A stretch of 64,000 nucleotides of DNA from Adlercreutzia agrestimuris (GCF_943193125.1 NZ_CALPCX010000001.1:372001-436000), one strand, 5' to 3'; positions 10,001 to 18,145 are shown, numbered from the stretch's first letter. Made by a program: numbers and translations. Notes: generated by a model from the letters alone, not told the origin.

Positions 10001-10812
10001 GAGTCCTTTTATCTGGCGAAGGCTCTGCTGCTCTGGCCGAATTCAATATGGAAGACTTGGGGCAGTCGCGGGTTGCTGTCGTACTGCAAGCAAAGCGTAT
10101 TTTTGTTACAGAAAGCAACGCGCAGTTTATTCGAGCGAATTATCCGAGCTGTGAATCACTCTTTGCCGTCTCGGATATCGATGCGTATCTTAAGCTTTTT
10201 TACGCAGACGACGATGCCCTGGAATTCGACGAAAGCGTTGGGCTGAAATTATTTGAGTCTGATCAAATTACCCCGTCTAAGAAAGTCGAAATCGCAAAAC
10301 TATTCACATCGCCTATTCATCTAAATACTTTGTATCCTGACTTGCTCAAAATCGAGATTATCAATGACCATTTTGATATCGATGATTTACCTCAGCTTCT
10401 CAATGAATTTGAACCTGGAGGTAAACTGCTGCAGGAGTCGATTAAAAATAAAGCCGTTGCAAGAATTAATGAGATAACTGCTCAAGAGATACCTATACCA
10501 TCTGGACTCTTTTGCGAAATCCTTAGGGACCCAAGCTTTTCTGCCAATGATCGATTGGAACAAATAGCGTTTCAGTTGAATCTTGGAGACTCGTTAATCA
10601 CAGACCGTGAATGCGTCCGAAAATGCTTTGAAGCAGTGGGAGCTCAAGATTACGTGAGGCTTCTTGATGGGAAGAAGATAAGTGTCCCGACGGATACTTC
10701 TAACAGTAATGTCGTCAGAGCTTTGATGAAGCGCGGTATGTGCAGTGAAAAGACTGAACAAGGGGCTAACGGGTACATAATCATTTCGCCTAAGGGGTAC
10801 GAGCGCAAGTAG
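7021..10812 (+). CDS. YobI-like P-loop ATPase, membrane-associated
   Basis: A 1263-residue protein. A Walker A motif (GTYGAGKST) lies at residues 65-74. Two hydrophobic segments near 150-170 and 183-203 form a membrane hairpin. Next comes Walker B-like VYIFEDLDRFDDS (about 260), then a long helical, repeat-like acidic C-terminal half. This fits the YobI/KAP-like family of large NTPases. ATG 7021 overlaps the stop of the type ISP gene (ATGA) and has GGAAGGTGAG upstream, so the genes are coupled. Members occur in defence loci; a sensor or effector accessory role here is inference. Confidence 0.75.
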   Translation: MSVRMTIAKLARRVNSWCMKTSDDFADKSLNALTPTRLSDEEYKLYEKEFSFVFHNPKIRNIALMGTYGAGKSTVMETWDEKQLLAGDGHESTFISLAHFHGSNNETSAVEGEILNQLIHKTKRSRIPKSRFRHTQDDRRIFDFIKATACVGYGLLTIALITLLIKDDITFPENVEGFAQPIWIAICVWAIGLVAILYSAFRRDKTDKFLRRIKLFGNEVDLFEFDKNQAEKDGSESHDPIFNKYMDDVLYLLNNSGSDVYIFEDLDRFDDSIEIFEKLRELNGLANDCRLEKLKPLRFFYLVREDLFETPEDRVKFFDFIIPIIPFSDPDGNFDELRSGLSNLGLNVSDLFTYEISSFIPDPRALKDIVNEAKHYQEHIFHDSDKPLSESEAEHLVAAIVYKVVFPTDFSNFQRGKGFVSELLRKREILIAKQRRLLEAEKEELSSAIREIDEKNQFNLDELILTSYFDKSNFTRFGNAIYNANTTTEVIKAIRDNDQASKKLDEVIEEYLSDETNLKRYGEPKEYLDKRKSEYLARIQEIDDRLLHLSCSTLGKLLVESVDDDVFVIEEKDLERSADFKDCEIGTVQQSQHFSLLKHLLSTDLIDESSLRFIIRVRPGGLSLADQRNLAIIQGRRPIDPTYVFDKPGDVLMRIRDEFLMVPGVQNHSILKEILNKEETDKLSKFVAGLQRGDHADFFLGYVVSDQFIPSVFSVIENDFDNEASIVLADETASFEDRRNFVHKLMCYKDDWNLDATESALVAFANADPELLSVGDTLLEGVRRNIDKFVLSLSDIEFETADKGLLNIVYEKSLYEPNAALAMKWAENRFPYHVVNRHSAISIVYSLSDEKLHEFVEENMETFILSIIDADDSPLSESEDILAWVLNTLPDNQEAAVSFVKRLENCTFQDLSRIKDPAFKRALLLFDIPEFSETNILDYFSACENVIDDALAGFIQNHLNSEEDIKVVIDALSGNEDFVWAAVVNSNLTDENIGVLLSGEGSAALAEFNMEDLGQSRVAVVLQAKRIFVTESNAQFIRANYPSCESLFAVSDIDAYLKLFYADDDALEFDESVGLKLFESDQITPSKKVEIAKLFTSPIHLNTLYPDLLKIEIINDHFDIDDLPQLLNEFEPGGKLLQESIKNKAVARINEITAQEIPIPSGLFCEILRDPSFSANDRLEQIAFQLNLGDSLITDRECVRKCFEAVGAQDYVRLLDGKKISVPTDTSNSNVVRALMKRGMCSEKTEQGANGYIIISPKGYERK

Positions 10813-10841
10813 TCTTTTTTAGTTGAGGAAATGGAGCTCTA

Positions 10842-11783
10842 ATGGCTGAAGCCATCAATGACACGCAAATTGTTCTATTCGAGTCATCGGATGGGACCAT
10901 TGCTCTTGATGTATCCACCGATATGGAAACAGTTTGGCTTAACCAAGATCAAATGGCACTTCTATTTGACACGACAAAACAGAATGTGAGCCGTCATATA
11001 GGTAATTGTTTCAAAGAAGGAGAGCTGGACAAGAACTCAGTTGTCAAGGAATCCTTGACAACTGCGACTGACGGGAAAGATTACAGGGTCAAGTATTATG
11101 ATTTGGACGTCATAATTTCTGTGGGATATCGGGTCAAATCGCAACGCGGAGTCGAATTCAGACGATGGGCAACAGACGTTCTTCGAAGGTATATTATTGA
11201 AGGCCGTGCTGAGAATGAGCGAAGGCTAAAGCAGCTCTCCCAAACCATTGCTCTTATTGAGCGTGTTTCTGACGAGTTAGATACTAATCAAGTACTTGAA
11301 GTGGTCAAAAGCTATGCATCGGCGCTTGATCTTCTTGATGATTACGATCATCAACGTGTCGAGAAACCTACTGGAACTAGTTCGGTCTATATTCTTGAGT
11401 ATAGTGAGTGTATGGAGCTAATCAGGGCTCTCAGGTTCAACGATGAGAGCAGCTTGTTTGGCATCGAGAAGGACGACTCGTTCAAAAGCAGCATTGCGAC
11501 GATATACCAGTCGTTCGGCGGACAGGATCTCTATCCCTCTGTTCAAGAGAAGGCAGCCAACCTTCTGTACTTCATTGTGAAGAACCACTCCTTCCACGAT
11601 GGGAACAAGCGCATCGCCGCTACCGTATTCCTCTATTTCTTGGAGAAAAACGGCCTCCTCTATAAAGATGATCAGAAGGTCGTAAGCGATAGCGCCCTTG
11701 TAGCCACAACCATCATGATTGCAGAGTCGAAGCCAGCCGAAAAGGAAATCATGGTTTCGCTTGTTATGAACTTTCTCGTATAG
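10842..11783 (+). CDS. RhuM-family protein with C-terminal Fic/DOC domain
   Basis: A 313-residue protein. Residues 1-120 match the RhuM virulence-type module (LNQDQMALLFDTTKQNVSRH, YYDLDVIISVGYRV, FRRWATDVLRRYI). A helical linker follows. The C-terminal Fic/DOC domain has HSFHDGNKR at about 249-257, matching the HxFx(D/N)GNxR catalytic loop for AMP or phosphate transfer. It starts 29 nt after the YobI-like gene with GAGGAAATGGAG upstream. Such hybrids accompany restriction systems, and a target-modifying role is plausible. Confidence 0.85.
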   Translation: MAEAINDTQIVLFESSDGTIALDVSTDMETVWLNQDQMALLFDTTKQNVSRHIGNCFKEGELDKNSVVKESLTTATDGKDYRVKYYDLDVIISVGYRVKSQRGVEFRRWATDVLRRYIIEGRAENERRLKQLSQTIALIERVSDELDTNQVLEVVKSYASALDLLDDYDHQRVEKPTGTSSVYILEYSECMELIRALRFNDESSLFGIEKDDSFKSSIATIYQSFGGQDLYPSVQEKAANLLYFIVKNHSFHDGNKRIAATVFLYFLEKNGLLYKDDQKVVSDSALVATTIMIAESKPAEKEIMVSLVMNFLV

Positions 11784-11833
11784 AAAGATATTTGTCAAAG
11801 GGTATACAACTGAAATTTCGTAGGGAGAGAAGA

Positions 11834-12256
11834 ATGCTAAAAGACTGTGATGCATTTTCGTCCATAGAAAACACCCTTCGTGAGGTCGGAACACTTGATG
11901 CATTCGAAAAGGAGAATGGTGTAATTCTTGGGCGTGCCATGATCGTCGAAGGCGAAATACCCGAGGGAGTCGTAATTAAGGGCAGCGGTAAGCCCCAAGC
12001 ATTCATTTGCACCTTTGATTTCTTTGATTGCGAGATGGGAATTGCACTGGATGTGGTTACGAAGGAGCCTATGAGTGGAATCTGGATCACCCCTCAAATA
12101 GAAGACGCAGAACCGCCCACGGAGGAATGGGTGGAGTTCTTTATTGATAAGCTAATGGGAAGCGTATCTAGCAAAGGAAGCTATGGCACACCCGTATATT
12201 CGTTCGTGAACAATGAAACTGATTTAACTGTAATTCCCACAGAGTCTGAGAAATAA
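11834..12256 (+). CDS. Hypothetical protein, restriction operon
   Basis: A 140-residue acidic protein without signal peptide or membrane segment. ATG 11834 follows GGGAGAG; the upstream in-frame TTG has no ribosome site. Sequence features include ENGVILGRAMIVEGEIPEG and a C-terminal WVEFFIDKLMG. Not recognised. It lies 50 nt after the RhuM-Fic gene and overlaps the next gene (TAATG), so it is likely cotranscribed. Confidence 0.65.
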   Translation: MLKDCDAFSSIENTLREVGTLDAFEKENGVILGRAMIVEGEIPEGVVIKGSGKPQAFICTFDFFDCEMGIALDVVTKEPMSGIWITPQIEDAEPPTEEWVEFFIDKLMGSVSSKGSYGTPVYSFVNNETDLTVIPTESEK

Positions 12257-12828
12257 TGATTAGGACAGACGCAGCACTCAACCAGGATGAAATCGACATC
12301 CTGAAGGCCTTTGAGGGGATGCAGCTCAAATCTTACGAGATGAAATGCGTTGGCGGCAACGATGCGTGGAGCACGGTGCGCCTGCATTTTGAAAGCCGGG
12401 CCATAGACATCGTTAGCTCAATACAGAGAATTTCTGAAGATGACAAGGGCTCGTCAGACGAGTTCAGTGTTCTTAGGGTTCTCGAGGCGTCGCATGAAAC
12501 GCCACTCGTACCTGATATGCCAGGAGAGACGGTCGTAAGAACAGTCGACAAAGTCGTGGTAAGCTTCGCAATCGCTAATGATGTTGTTCAATATTATTCG
12601 GGTGACGTACAGGATTCAGAGATCATCTACACTCAGGCGATACTGGTTGATCTTGGTAATGGTTTCATTTGCATAGACAAGGAGGCCTGGTTCTCGGAGA
12701 TCCTATTCGTCAAAAGCGGAAGTGACATGGGAGAGCTAGTCAAGGATGACTCTTCGAGTCTAGAGATTGATCCTGATGAAGACCCTGTTTCTCGTATGGA
12801 GTATTCAAGCGAGATAGTGAAGCTATAG
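12256..12828 (+). CDS. Hypothetical protein, last gene of the restriction operon
   Basis: A 190-residue acidic soluble protein of mixed alpha/beta character (MKCVGGNDAWSTVRLHFESR; QAILVDLGNGFICIDKEAWF). No family recognised. The start overlaps the preceding stop by one base and a strong hairpin follows at 12,865. Coupling to the neighbour suggests the two act together, perhaps as a pair of immunity or regulatory proteins; this is inference. Confidence 0.65.
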   Translation: MIRTDAALNQDEIDILKAFEGMQLKSYEMKCVGGNDAWSTVRLHFESRAIDIVSSIQRISEDDKGSSDEFSVLRVLEASHETPLVPDMPGETVVRTVDKVVVSFAIANDVVQYYSGDVQDSEIIYTQAILVDLGNGFICIDKEAWFSEILFVKSGSDMGELVKDDSSSLEIDPDEDPVSRMEYSSEIVKL

Positions 12829-12864
12829 CCTTGATACCCTGTCTTTAACTATACATTTCTAAAT

Positions 12865-12905
12865 GACCTCCAGAACCCCAATATGGATTAGGGGTTCTGG
12901 AGGTC
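12865..12905. terminator. 15-bp hairpin between convergent genes
   Basis: GACCTCCAGAACCCC pairs perfectly with GGGGTTCTGGAGGTC around an 11-nt loop. It lacks a strong T run on either side but lies between the operon end and the convergent antitoxin gene. Confidence 0.65.
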
Positions 12906-12917
12906 TGGGTGCAGCAT

Positions 12918-13187
12918 CTACAGATCCATCGATTTGAACATGTCATCGAGAGAGTCATAGCCAGGATGACCAGAGGCAACAAGCTCCTCGGTCTCCTTCA
13001 GTGCCTCAAGAGATTCTTTATTGGGTTTGGGATATTCAAGATTCAAGGGAATCCTCTGCTCCCGCACAATCTGACGATAGAAGGCGCGGGTGACAGAAGA
13101 CAGATCGAACCCGAAGTCTTCGGCGATTGATGCTGCTGCTTGCTTGGTGGCTTCATCCACTCGAACGGTGACTGATGCGGTAGTCAT
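12918..13187 (-). CDS. Orphan RelB/DinJ-family antitoxin
   Basis: An 89-residue protein with the RelB/DinJ ribbon-helix-helix start (ASVTVRVDEATKQAAASIAE, then FGFDLSSVTRAFYRQI) and an acidic C-terminal toxin-binding tail. AAGGAGG precedes the ATG. No RelE/YafQ-type toxin gene lies downstream, where the hairpin at 12,865-12,905 follows at once. It is therefore an orphan antitoxin, or its toxin was lost. Confidence 0.85.
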   Translation of the reverse strand: MTTASVTVRVDEATKQAAASIAEDFGFDLSSVTRAFYRQIVREQRIPLNLEYPKPNKESLEALKETEELVASGHPGYDSLDDMFKSMDL

Positions 13188-13203
13188 GATTACCTCCTTA
13201 TTT

Positions 13204-13231
13204 GTAAGACAATTATATAATCATGTCTTAC
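13204..13231 (-). promoter_or_regulatory. Promoter/operator of the antitoxin gene
   Basis: GTAAGAC and GTCTTAC form a 7-bp inverted repeat that brackets a TATAAT on the minus strand. This is the expected layout for antitoxin autorepression. Confidence 0.6.
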
Positions 13232-13316
13232 ACATAGTAAGTAGATACCGGATGCATTGATTGTGCCATTCAGTCATGGCATTATTTGATCAGTGGTCGA
13301 ATAGGCTACTTCCAAG

Positions 13317-13346
13317 CGCCGAGGGCAGTCCTCCGGCATTCTTTTG
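13317..13346 (+). terminator. Possible terminator before the Fic pseudogene
   Basis: GCCGAGG and CCTCCGGC form a stem with a one-base bulge, followed by TTCTTTTG. Confidence 0.4.
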
Positions 13347-13441
13347 TTCCAAGAAACCTACCTGCACCATACGGCACTTATTCTTCATCAAATGTTGCAA
13401 TATGATGCAGAATAGAAAGCCATGAGGCAGAAAGAGAATCC

Positions 13442-14238
13442 GTGCCGCATTTTGATTACAACGATCCGCTCAACTTGCTAACTCCCGATATCGTGAAGAA
13501 GATTGCAACGCTTCGCGAATACAAGGGGAAGCAGGTGTTGTATCTAGAGGCACGTCCTGACGTGCTAGAAAAACTGTGCACTTCGGCCAAGATTCGATCG
13601 GCAGATGCTTCCAATAGAATCGAAGGAATAAGCACTACAGATAAACGCCTCAACGAGCTCATGGCCAAGAAGAGCGAGCCAACCAGCCGAGCAGAACGGG
13701 AAATCGCTGGCTATCGTGATGTCCTAGCCCTTATCCATGAAAGCTACGAGCATATGCAGCTCACCCCGAACGTTATTTTGCAGATGCACGCGATGCTTCA
13801 TCGCTGTATCAGGAGCAATGGAAGAGCTGTGCGCAAGCTATGCTATGGGTATAGAAAGCGAGATCGTAGATTCTTTGGTTCTCATCGCATGATTCGTATT
13901 ACGACGCCCTCGCCGCAAGTTCGAGAGGTTGGAATGAAGGAAAGGCGGATTATGCTCCGTTCGTTAACTACCTTCTGGGAATAGAAATAGCGGTGTACGC
14001 CGATTTCGAATCGAAGGTATCGGGTTTGCTCAGCGGATCAAAAACAAAGGCTGAACGAGTGGAAGAGTGCGTTGAGAACTCATTGGGTTCTATCAAGAAA
14101 TCAGACATCGCAAGGGAATGCCCTGATATCTCGGTTACGACCATCGAGCGTGTGCTCAAGAAGCTCGTAGACGATGGCAAGATCGAAAAGACTGGAGGCG
14201 GCCGCTCTACCGCATATGTGTGGGGCAAGTCCCAGTAG
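13442..14238 (+). pseudogene. Fic family protein with deleted catalytic core
   Basis: The first about 120 codons (GTG start, weak AAAGAGA upstream) encode a Fic N-terminal domain with the inhibitory-helix-like ASNRIEGI and the LQMHAMLHRCIRSNG turn. The frame then degrades. Around 13,940 another frame resumes with DYAPFVNYLLGIEIAVYADF and runs to 14,238 with a winged-helix tail (LKKLVDDGKIEKTGGGRSTA). The HPFxDGNGR catalytic loop that should lie between is missing. An internal deletion plus frameshift has therefore killed the AMPylation activity. Confidence 0.75.
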
Positions 14239-14427
14239 AGGCTAGGCGACCAAATTGCCCGAACCTTCTGAAATTTCTACGAGATGCCTAGAAACGAGCA
14301 GCCAAAAGGCGGTACCCCTCATCCGAGCGCAAAGCGGATCCCGTGCCCGCAATCTGCATGATAGGCGTAACTCTAAACACCAGCTCAACACATAGTTTTA
14401 GTTACCTTACACCCCCCTAAAGGCCGC

Positions 14428-14471
14428 TCATATCCCGAAAGCCGGAGGTTCAAATCTTGCCCCCGCGACCA
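14428..14471 (+). other. tRNA-Met 3' remnant, right attachment-like site
   Basis: A CTCATA anticodon-loop-like stretch and the 3' end through CCA match the left remnant at 254-311; the last 27 nt differ at two positions. Again the 5' half is absent. Bases 14,239-14,427 hold nothing I can assign. Confidence 0.65.
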
Positions 14472-14488
14472 ATACGTTCTTTTTCCCA

Positions 14489-14507
14489 AACTTTGGCAGG
14501 AAAAGTG
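14489..14507 (+). repeat. Solo end of the dispersed inverted-repeat element
   Basis: AACTTTGGCAGGAAAAGTG matches the left end of the repeats at 35,167 and 46,626, without the rest of the element. Confidence 0.5.
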
Positions 14508-14612
14508 CAAGCCGCATGATTTACAACGCTCGAAGTATAATAGCCACACGAAAAGTAAGGCACTCGGCACTCAAAACGCAAGCCGAGAAAGAGGCAAAAC
14601 GTGGGGGCGGAT

Positions 14613-15018
14613 ATGAGCGCAGAAGCAACCGCAGATAGCATCGCAGCAAGTGAAGATGCAGGTCAAATTAGTCAGGCAACAAAAGACACCATAAAAGGAA
14701 TCCTTGCTTGCTTAGCTGCTGGTAAAAAACCGTCACTTATGGCGATCTCTCAAAGATAATCCAGGACGCTTGCGGACGCTTTATCCACCCCTTCAATGGG
14801 TTTAATGCCCACCTCGAAAAAATTGCGGTTTATCTGCATGCACATTAGTCGCCGCACGATTTGCAATAATTCACGAACAGTTCAGTGATCCGCCAATTAC
14901 TCTTCATATAGCAGTGAACCTGCCGTGCCTAGCTCCCTTTTTGGGATGCAGAGAGACGGCTTGTTTTAATCGCGCTGACCTCGATCACTTTGTTCCTCGT
15001 CTCTCCCGAGGAGGTTAA
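14613..15018 (+). pseudogene. Unrecognised gene with two frameshifts
   Basis: Three consecutive frames read as one protein of about 135 residues: KDTIKGILACLAAGKK, then after an A6 run TYGDLSKIIQDACGRF and LEKIAVYLHAH, then after about 14,845 LVAARFAIIHEQFSDPP and LPCLAPFLGCRE, ending at 15,018. Two single-base shifts break it. The family is not recognised; its neighbours are restriction genes. Confidence 0.45.
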
Positions 15019-15087
15019 AAGGTGAAGGTTTTGCGTTTCTTTATGTATACTAAACGTCAAATGCAAGCTATCGCTAGGTGGGTGTAA

Positions 15088-15918
15088 ATGTCGCGACTTA
15101 AAACTATGACAACGCAATTCATTGATGGCGATCCTAGTGGGGTTCGAATTTGCAGATGCACGCTATCAACCATGACAACAGTTTTTATTCCGAGGCCACT
15201 ACTCTGCAGTGCTAAAAAAATTCCAGATCTACCAATGCGCGGCGTTTACTATCTCATCAACGATGAGGACGGGGTTATTTCTCGCATTTACATCGGCCAA
15301 ACTCAACAAGGCATCATGAGACTTGATGACCATAATTCAACAAAGACATTCTGGAACAAGGCGATACTATTTCTTTCTGATGACAACCAATCATTTTCTC
15401 TCGACAACCTAAGCGCACTTGAGAAATATGCTATTGAACAAGCTACCGAATCCAAACGCTACACCATGGAAAACAAAGTTAACCCTCGCTACACAATTGA
15501 CCAATATCAAAAGCCCACAATTGAACAAATCTATGACGAGATAGCTTTTGTAATGGGAACATTTGGATATCAACTTGAGAGCCGCGGGGATGCAATGACG
15601 GACGCTGTAGTGTTTTACACCTCACGCCGCGGAATCATAGCGCATGGTATATATACCGGTGAAACATTTGACGTACTGGAAGGATCTCCCGTAGATTTAA
15701 CCGTAGCACCTAAGCTTAAGCGATATGAAATGCTGCGCAATAATCTTCTTGCATCAGGGGTTTTGGTTGACGACGGCAAAGTGGCGCACCTCACAAAGAC
15801 GATTTCATTTTCTTCGCCAAGCGGCGCTGCTGACTTTATACTTGGCGGGTCGAATAATGGATGGATCGAATGGAAAACCAGCGAAAAGCAGACGCTGGAT
15901 TCTCTGTTCAGAAACTAA
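15088..15918 (+). CDS. GIY-YIG nuclease family protein with DUF4357 domain
   Basis: A 276-residue protein. The N-terminal half contains the GIY-YIG-like signature (RGVYYLINDE...RIYIGQTQQG, residues about 50-72). The C-terminal region ends in DUF4357 features (SFSSPSGAADFILGG, NGWIEWK). Proteins of this layout are predicted endonucleases near restriction or phage-defence genes. ATG 15,088 follows GGTGGG. It appears intact and lies between two broken genes of likely restriction origin. Confidence 0.8.
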   Translation: MSRLKTMTTQFIDGDPSGVRICRCTLSTMTTVFIPRPLLCSAKKIPDLPMRGVYYLINDEDGVISRIYIGQTQQGIMRLDDHNSTKTFWNKAILFLSDDNQSFSLDNLSALEKYAIEQATESKRYTMENKVNPRYTIDQYQKPTIEQIYDEIAFVMGTFGYQLESRGDAMTDAVVFYTSRRGIIAHGIYTGETFDVLEGSPVDLTVAPKLKRYEMLRNNLLASGVLVDDGKVAHLTKTISFSSPSGAADFILGGSNNGWIEWKTSEKQTLDSLFRN

Positions 15919-15947
15919 CTCTCTTTCTGTCGATCAATGAAATTACA

Positions 15948-16938
15948 AGTTTTGTCGCTGAATCTTCATACCAAGTGCAACGATGTCGAATAAAAGACTT
16001 CGTACGGGGTTTTGTAGTTTAGGCGCTTGCGTGGCCTGTGATTGAGCTCATCGTACACCATCTATACCTCTTTGGAGGTTACATTGTTGAGAGAGCAACC
16101 TTTAGGGAAGTACTCACGTAAAAGCCCATTAGTATTCTCATTAGTACCACGTTGCCAAGGGTGGTATGGCAGTACAAAGTAGACTTCGGCACCAAGAGCA
16201 TCACTTGCACTGCGATGATCAGCAAACTCTTTGCCCCTATCAAGGGTTATCGTATGGCAAGGCTTATTTTTAAGTGTTCTTACCATAACCTTTTTAACTG
16301 GCTCTGCGCACTTTGATGATGCCTTTCCTCCCACGAGATAGCCGCTTTTCCTATCAACAAGCGTAACAAGACAAGCACCGGTTCTTCTGCCTGCTACCGT
16401 GTCGCCTTCCCAATCTCCAATCCGAGATCTCTCTTCTACTATCTCTGGACGCTCTTCTATGCTGTGGCTGATTATTATGTTCCCACGTCGTTCGTCATTG
16501 GGGTCTTTACGCCTGTGACCTTTGTGTCTTAGTCTGCATGCCGCTTTGTGTCCCCCTATCAAACCATTAAGCAACCCCAGAGCAATGCCGCGATAAATGG
16601 TGCTATCGCTTACCGCCGATCCTCCTTCAAGGTATAGCCGTCCCTCTATTTGCTCAGGTGACCAATGATGTTCCAAGAAACAATATGCAACAACATTAAA
16701 GACATGCGGATTATCCAAAATGCGAGGCTTGCGACACTTCCGACGCCTACGCATATAAAACTTTTGTGCAGCTGAAGCTCGATAGCGCAATATGTTGTCT
16801 TCAATACAGATCATATTGCGTTTTAGCTCTCGTGAGATGGTTGATTTACTTCTACCAACTGCATTTGCAATTTCTGCTAAAGAATAGTCATGTCGCCAAA
16901 GACACATTATCCTTCACTTGAAGTAGTAGGACAAAACT
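15948..16938 (-). mobile_element. IS30-family insertion sequence
   Basis: The element spans about 991 bp between imperfect inverted ends that share AGTTTTGTC followed by a related CTTCA tract. It encloses one IS30-type transposase gene. It sits immediately before the surviving McrC tail, so it probably interrupted that gene. No clear target duplication is visible. Confidence 0.75.
15966..16907 (-). pseudogene. IS30-family transposase with an internal stop
   Basis: The N-terminal helix-turn-helix (SLAEIANAVGRSKSTISREL) is followed by the DDE catalytic core (GDWEGDTVAG, TLDRGKEFADH, YHPWQRGTNENTNG). A TAG at 16,062-16,064 interrupts the frame after 281 codons. The remainder (MVYDELNHRPRKRLNYKTPYEV) continues in the same frame to a TGA at 15,966. 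The three acidic catalytic residues are upstream of the stop, but loss of the C-terminal helix probably inactivates it. Confidence 0.8.
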
Positions 16939-17318
16939 CCATCAGACCAAGTAAAGAAGCTCCTGCCTTTGTTCCTTCTATGTTTACCGACGTGTCTATT
17001 TCAGACGGCCAGCACACACTCATCATCGACGCAAAATGCTATGGTCGCATTTTCTCCATGAACTACGGAAGAGAAATACTCTCCTCAAGCCACATTCGTC
17101 AGATTTATTACTATGCTACGCACACCGGACCGGGCAATAATGTTTCAGCAATGCTCATTTATGCAGGCACTTCCGAGCAAAGTCTCAACGATTTTTGGGA
17201 TGATAATGGCTACCAACTCGGCTGCAAAACACTATGTCTCAATACGGAATTTGCCGAAATTGCCGCCGAGTTGGACAGCGTGATTATCAACGCATTTGGG
17301 TATGTAAAGAAGCGCTGA
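16939..17318 (+). pseudogene. McrC-like restriction protein, C-terminal fragment
   Basis: The open frame carries PSMFTDVSI, HTLIIDAKCYG and SHIRQIYYYATH, matching the PD-(D/E)XK nuclease end of McrC, the cleavage subunit of McrBC/LlaJI restriction systems. The DAK motif is present. The N-terminal two thirds are absent, replaced by the IS30 element. No mcrB gene is seen. The fragment is not expected to work. Confidence 0.7.
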
Positions 17319-17380
17319 ATTGCACTGCCCGTTTGCAATTCAGCCCCTGAGAACCTTCACTAAGCAGCCGCTCTCTTGCC

Positions 17381-18145
17381 CTATGTCAGATCAAAGTTGA
17401 ATACCTGACCAATGGGTTCAGTTACGCAAAGATCAGCATTTTTGTCTAACGGCGTTGCAGCAAGATTCACTACCACCAAATGGTCTCCCGCAAAGTATCG
17501 AACAAGCCCCGCTGCAGGATACACGTTGAGCGAAGTGCCGCCTATAACCAGCAAATTCGACGAGGCAATGGCCTTTGCTGCCCGTGTTAAATCTTCATCA
17601 TTTAATGGCTCCTCGTACAACACCACATCAGGTTTGATGATGCCGCCACACGAACACCGCGGCACGCCATCCTCAGAAGCAGCGCGTGCATCCAAGAGCT
17701 CGTAAACAGAAAAAGATTTATTGCATGCCTGGCAATAGTTACGGTGGACACTCCCATGCAATTCAATAACGTTGTTGCTGCCCGCAGCTTGATGCAGTCC
17801 GTCAATGTTTTGCGTTATAACTGCCTTACAAATTCCCTGAGACTCCAATTGAGCCAGCTTGCGATGACAGGCATTAGGCTGCGCATCAAGCGCCAACATC
17901 CTATCGCAATAGAAATCAAAGAATTCTTGTGGGTGAGCTTCAAAGAAACTGTGGCTTACCATTTCTTCAGGAGGGTACGGGTACTTCTGTGCAAAGAGAC
18001 CATTTGAACTGCGAAAATCTGGAATGCCGCTCTCAGTAGAAACGCCAGCTCCTCCGAAAAATACCATCTGGCCGGGTTTACATTGCGCAATCCACTGTCG
18101 AAGCAGCGCAGTGTTTTCGCTCACATTTTCTTGAACCTTCACCAT
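17381..18145 (-). CDS. Sir2-family NAD-dependent protein deacylase
   Basis: A 254-residue sirtuin of normal length. It has GGAGVSTESGIPDFRS (NAD site), TQNIDGLHQAAG with the catalytic ELHGS histidine, two zinc-binding pairs (CQAC and CSCGG), and GGTSLNVYPAAG. It removes acyl groups from lysines using NAD. ATG 18,145 is chosen because AAAGAGA lies 6 nt upstream; an upstream in-frame start would add 31 atypical residues. It sits alone between the restriction debris and the module array. Stand-alone bacterial Sir2 proteins may be metabolic rather than defensive, and nothing here shows a partner. Confidence 0.92.
   Translation of the reverse strand: MVKVQENVSENTALLRQWIAQCKPGQMVFFGGAGVSTESGIPDFRSSNGLFAQKYPYPPEEMVSHSFFEAHPQEFFDFYCDRMLALDAQPNACHRKLAQLESQGICKAVITQNIDGLHQAAGSNNVIELHGSVHRNYCQACNKSFSVYELLDARAASEDGVPRCSCGGIIKPDVVLYEEPLNDEDLTRAAKAIASSNLLVIGGTSLNVYPAAGLVRYFAGDHLVVVNLAATPLDKNADLCVTEPIGQVFNFDLT

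Noticed and set aside
14385..14570. Minus-strand frame of about 61 codons over the tRNA remnant
   Set aside because: Antisense reading of a tRNA 3' end; such frames are routinely mis-annotated.
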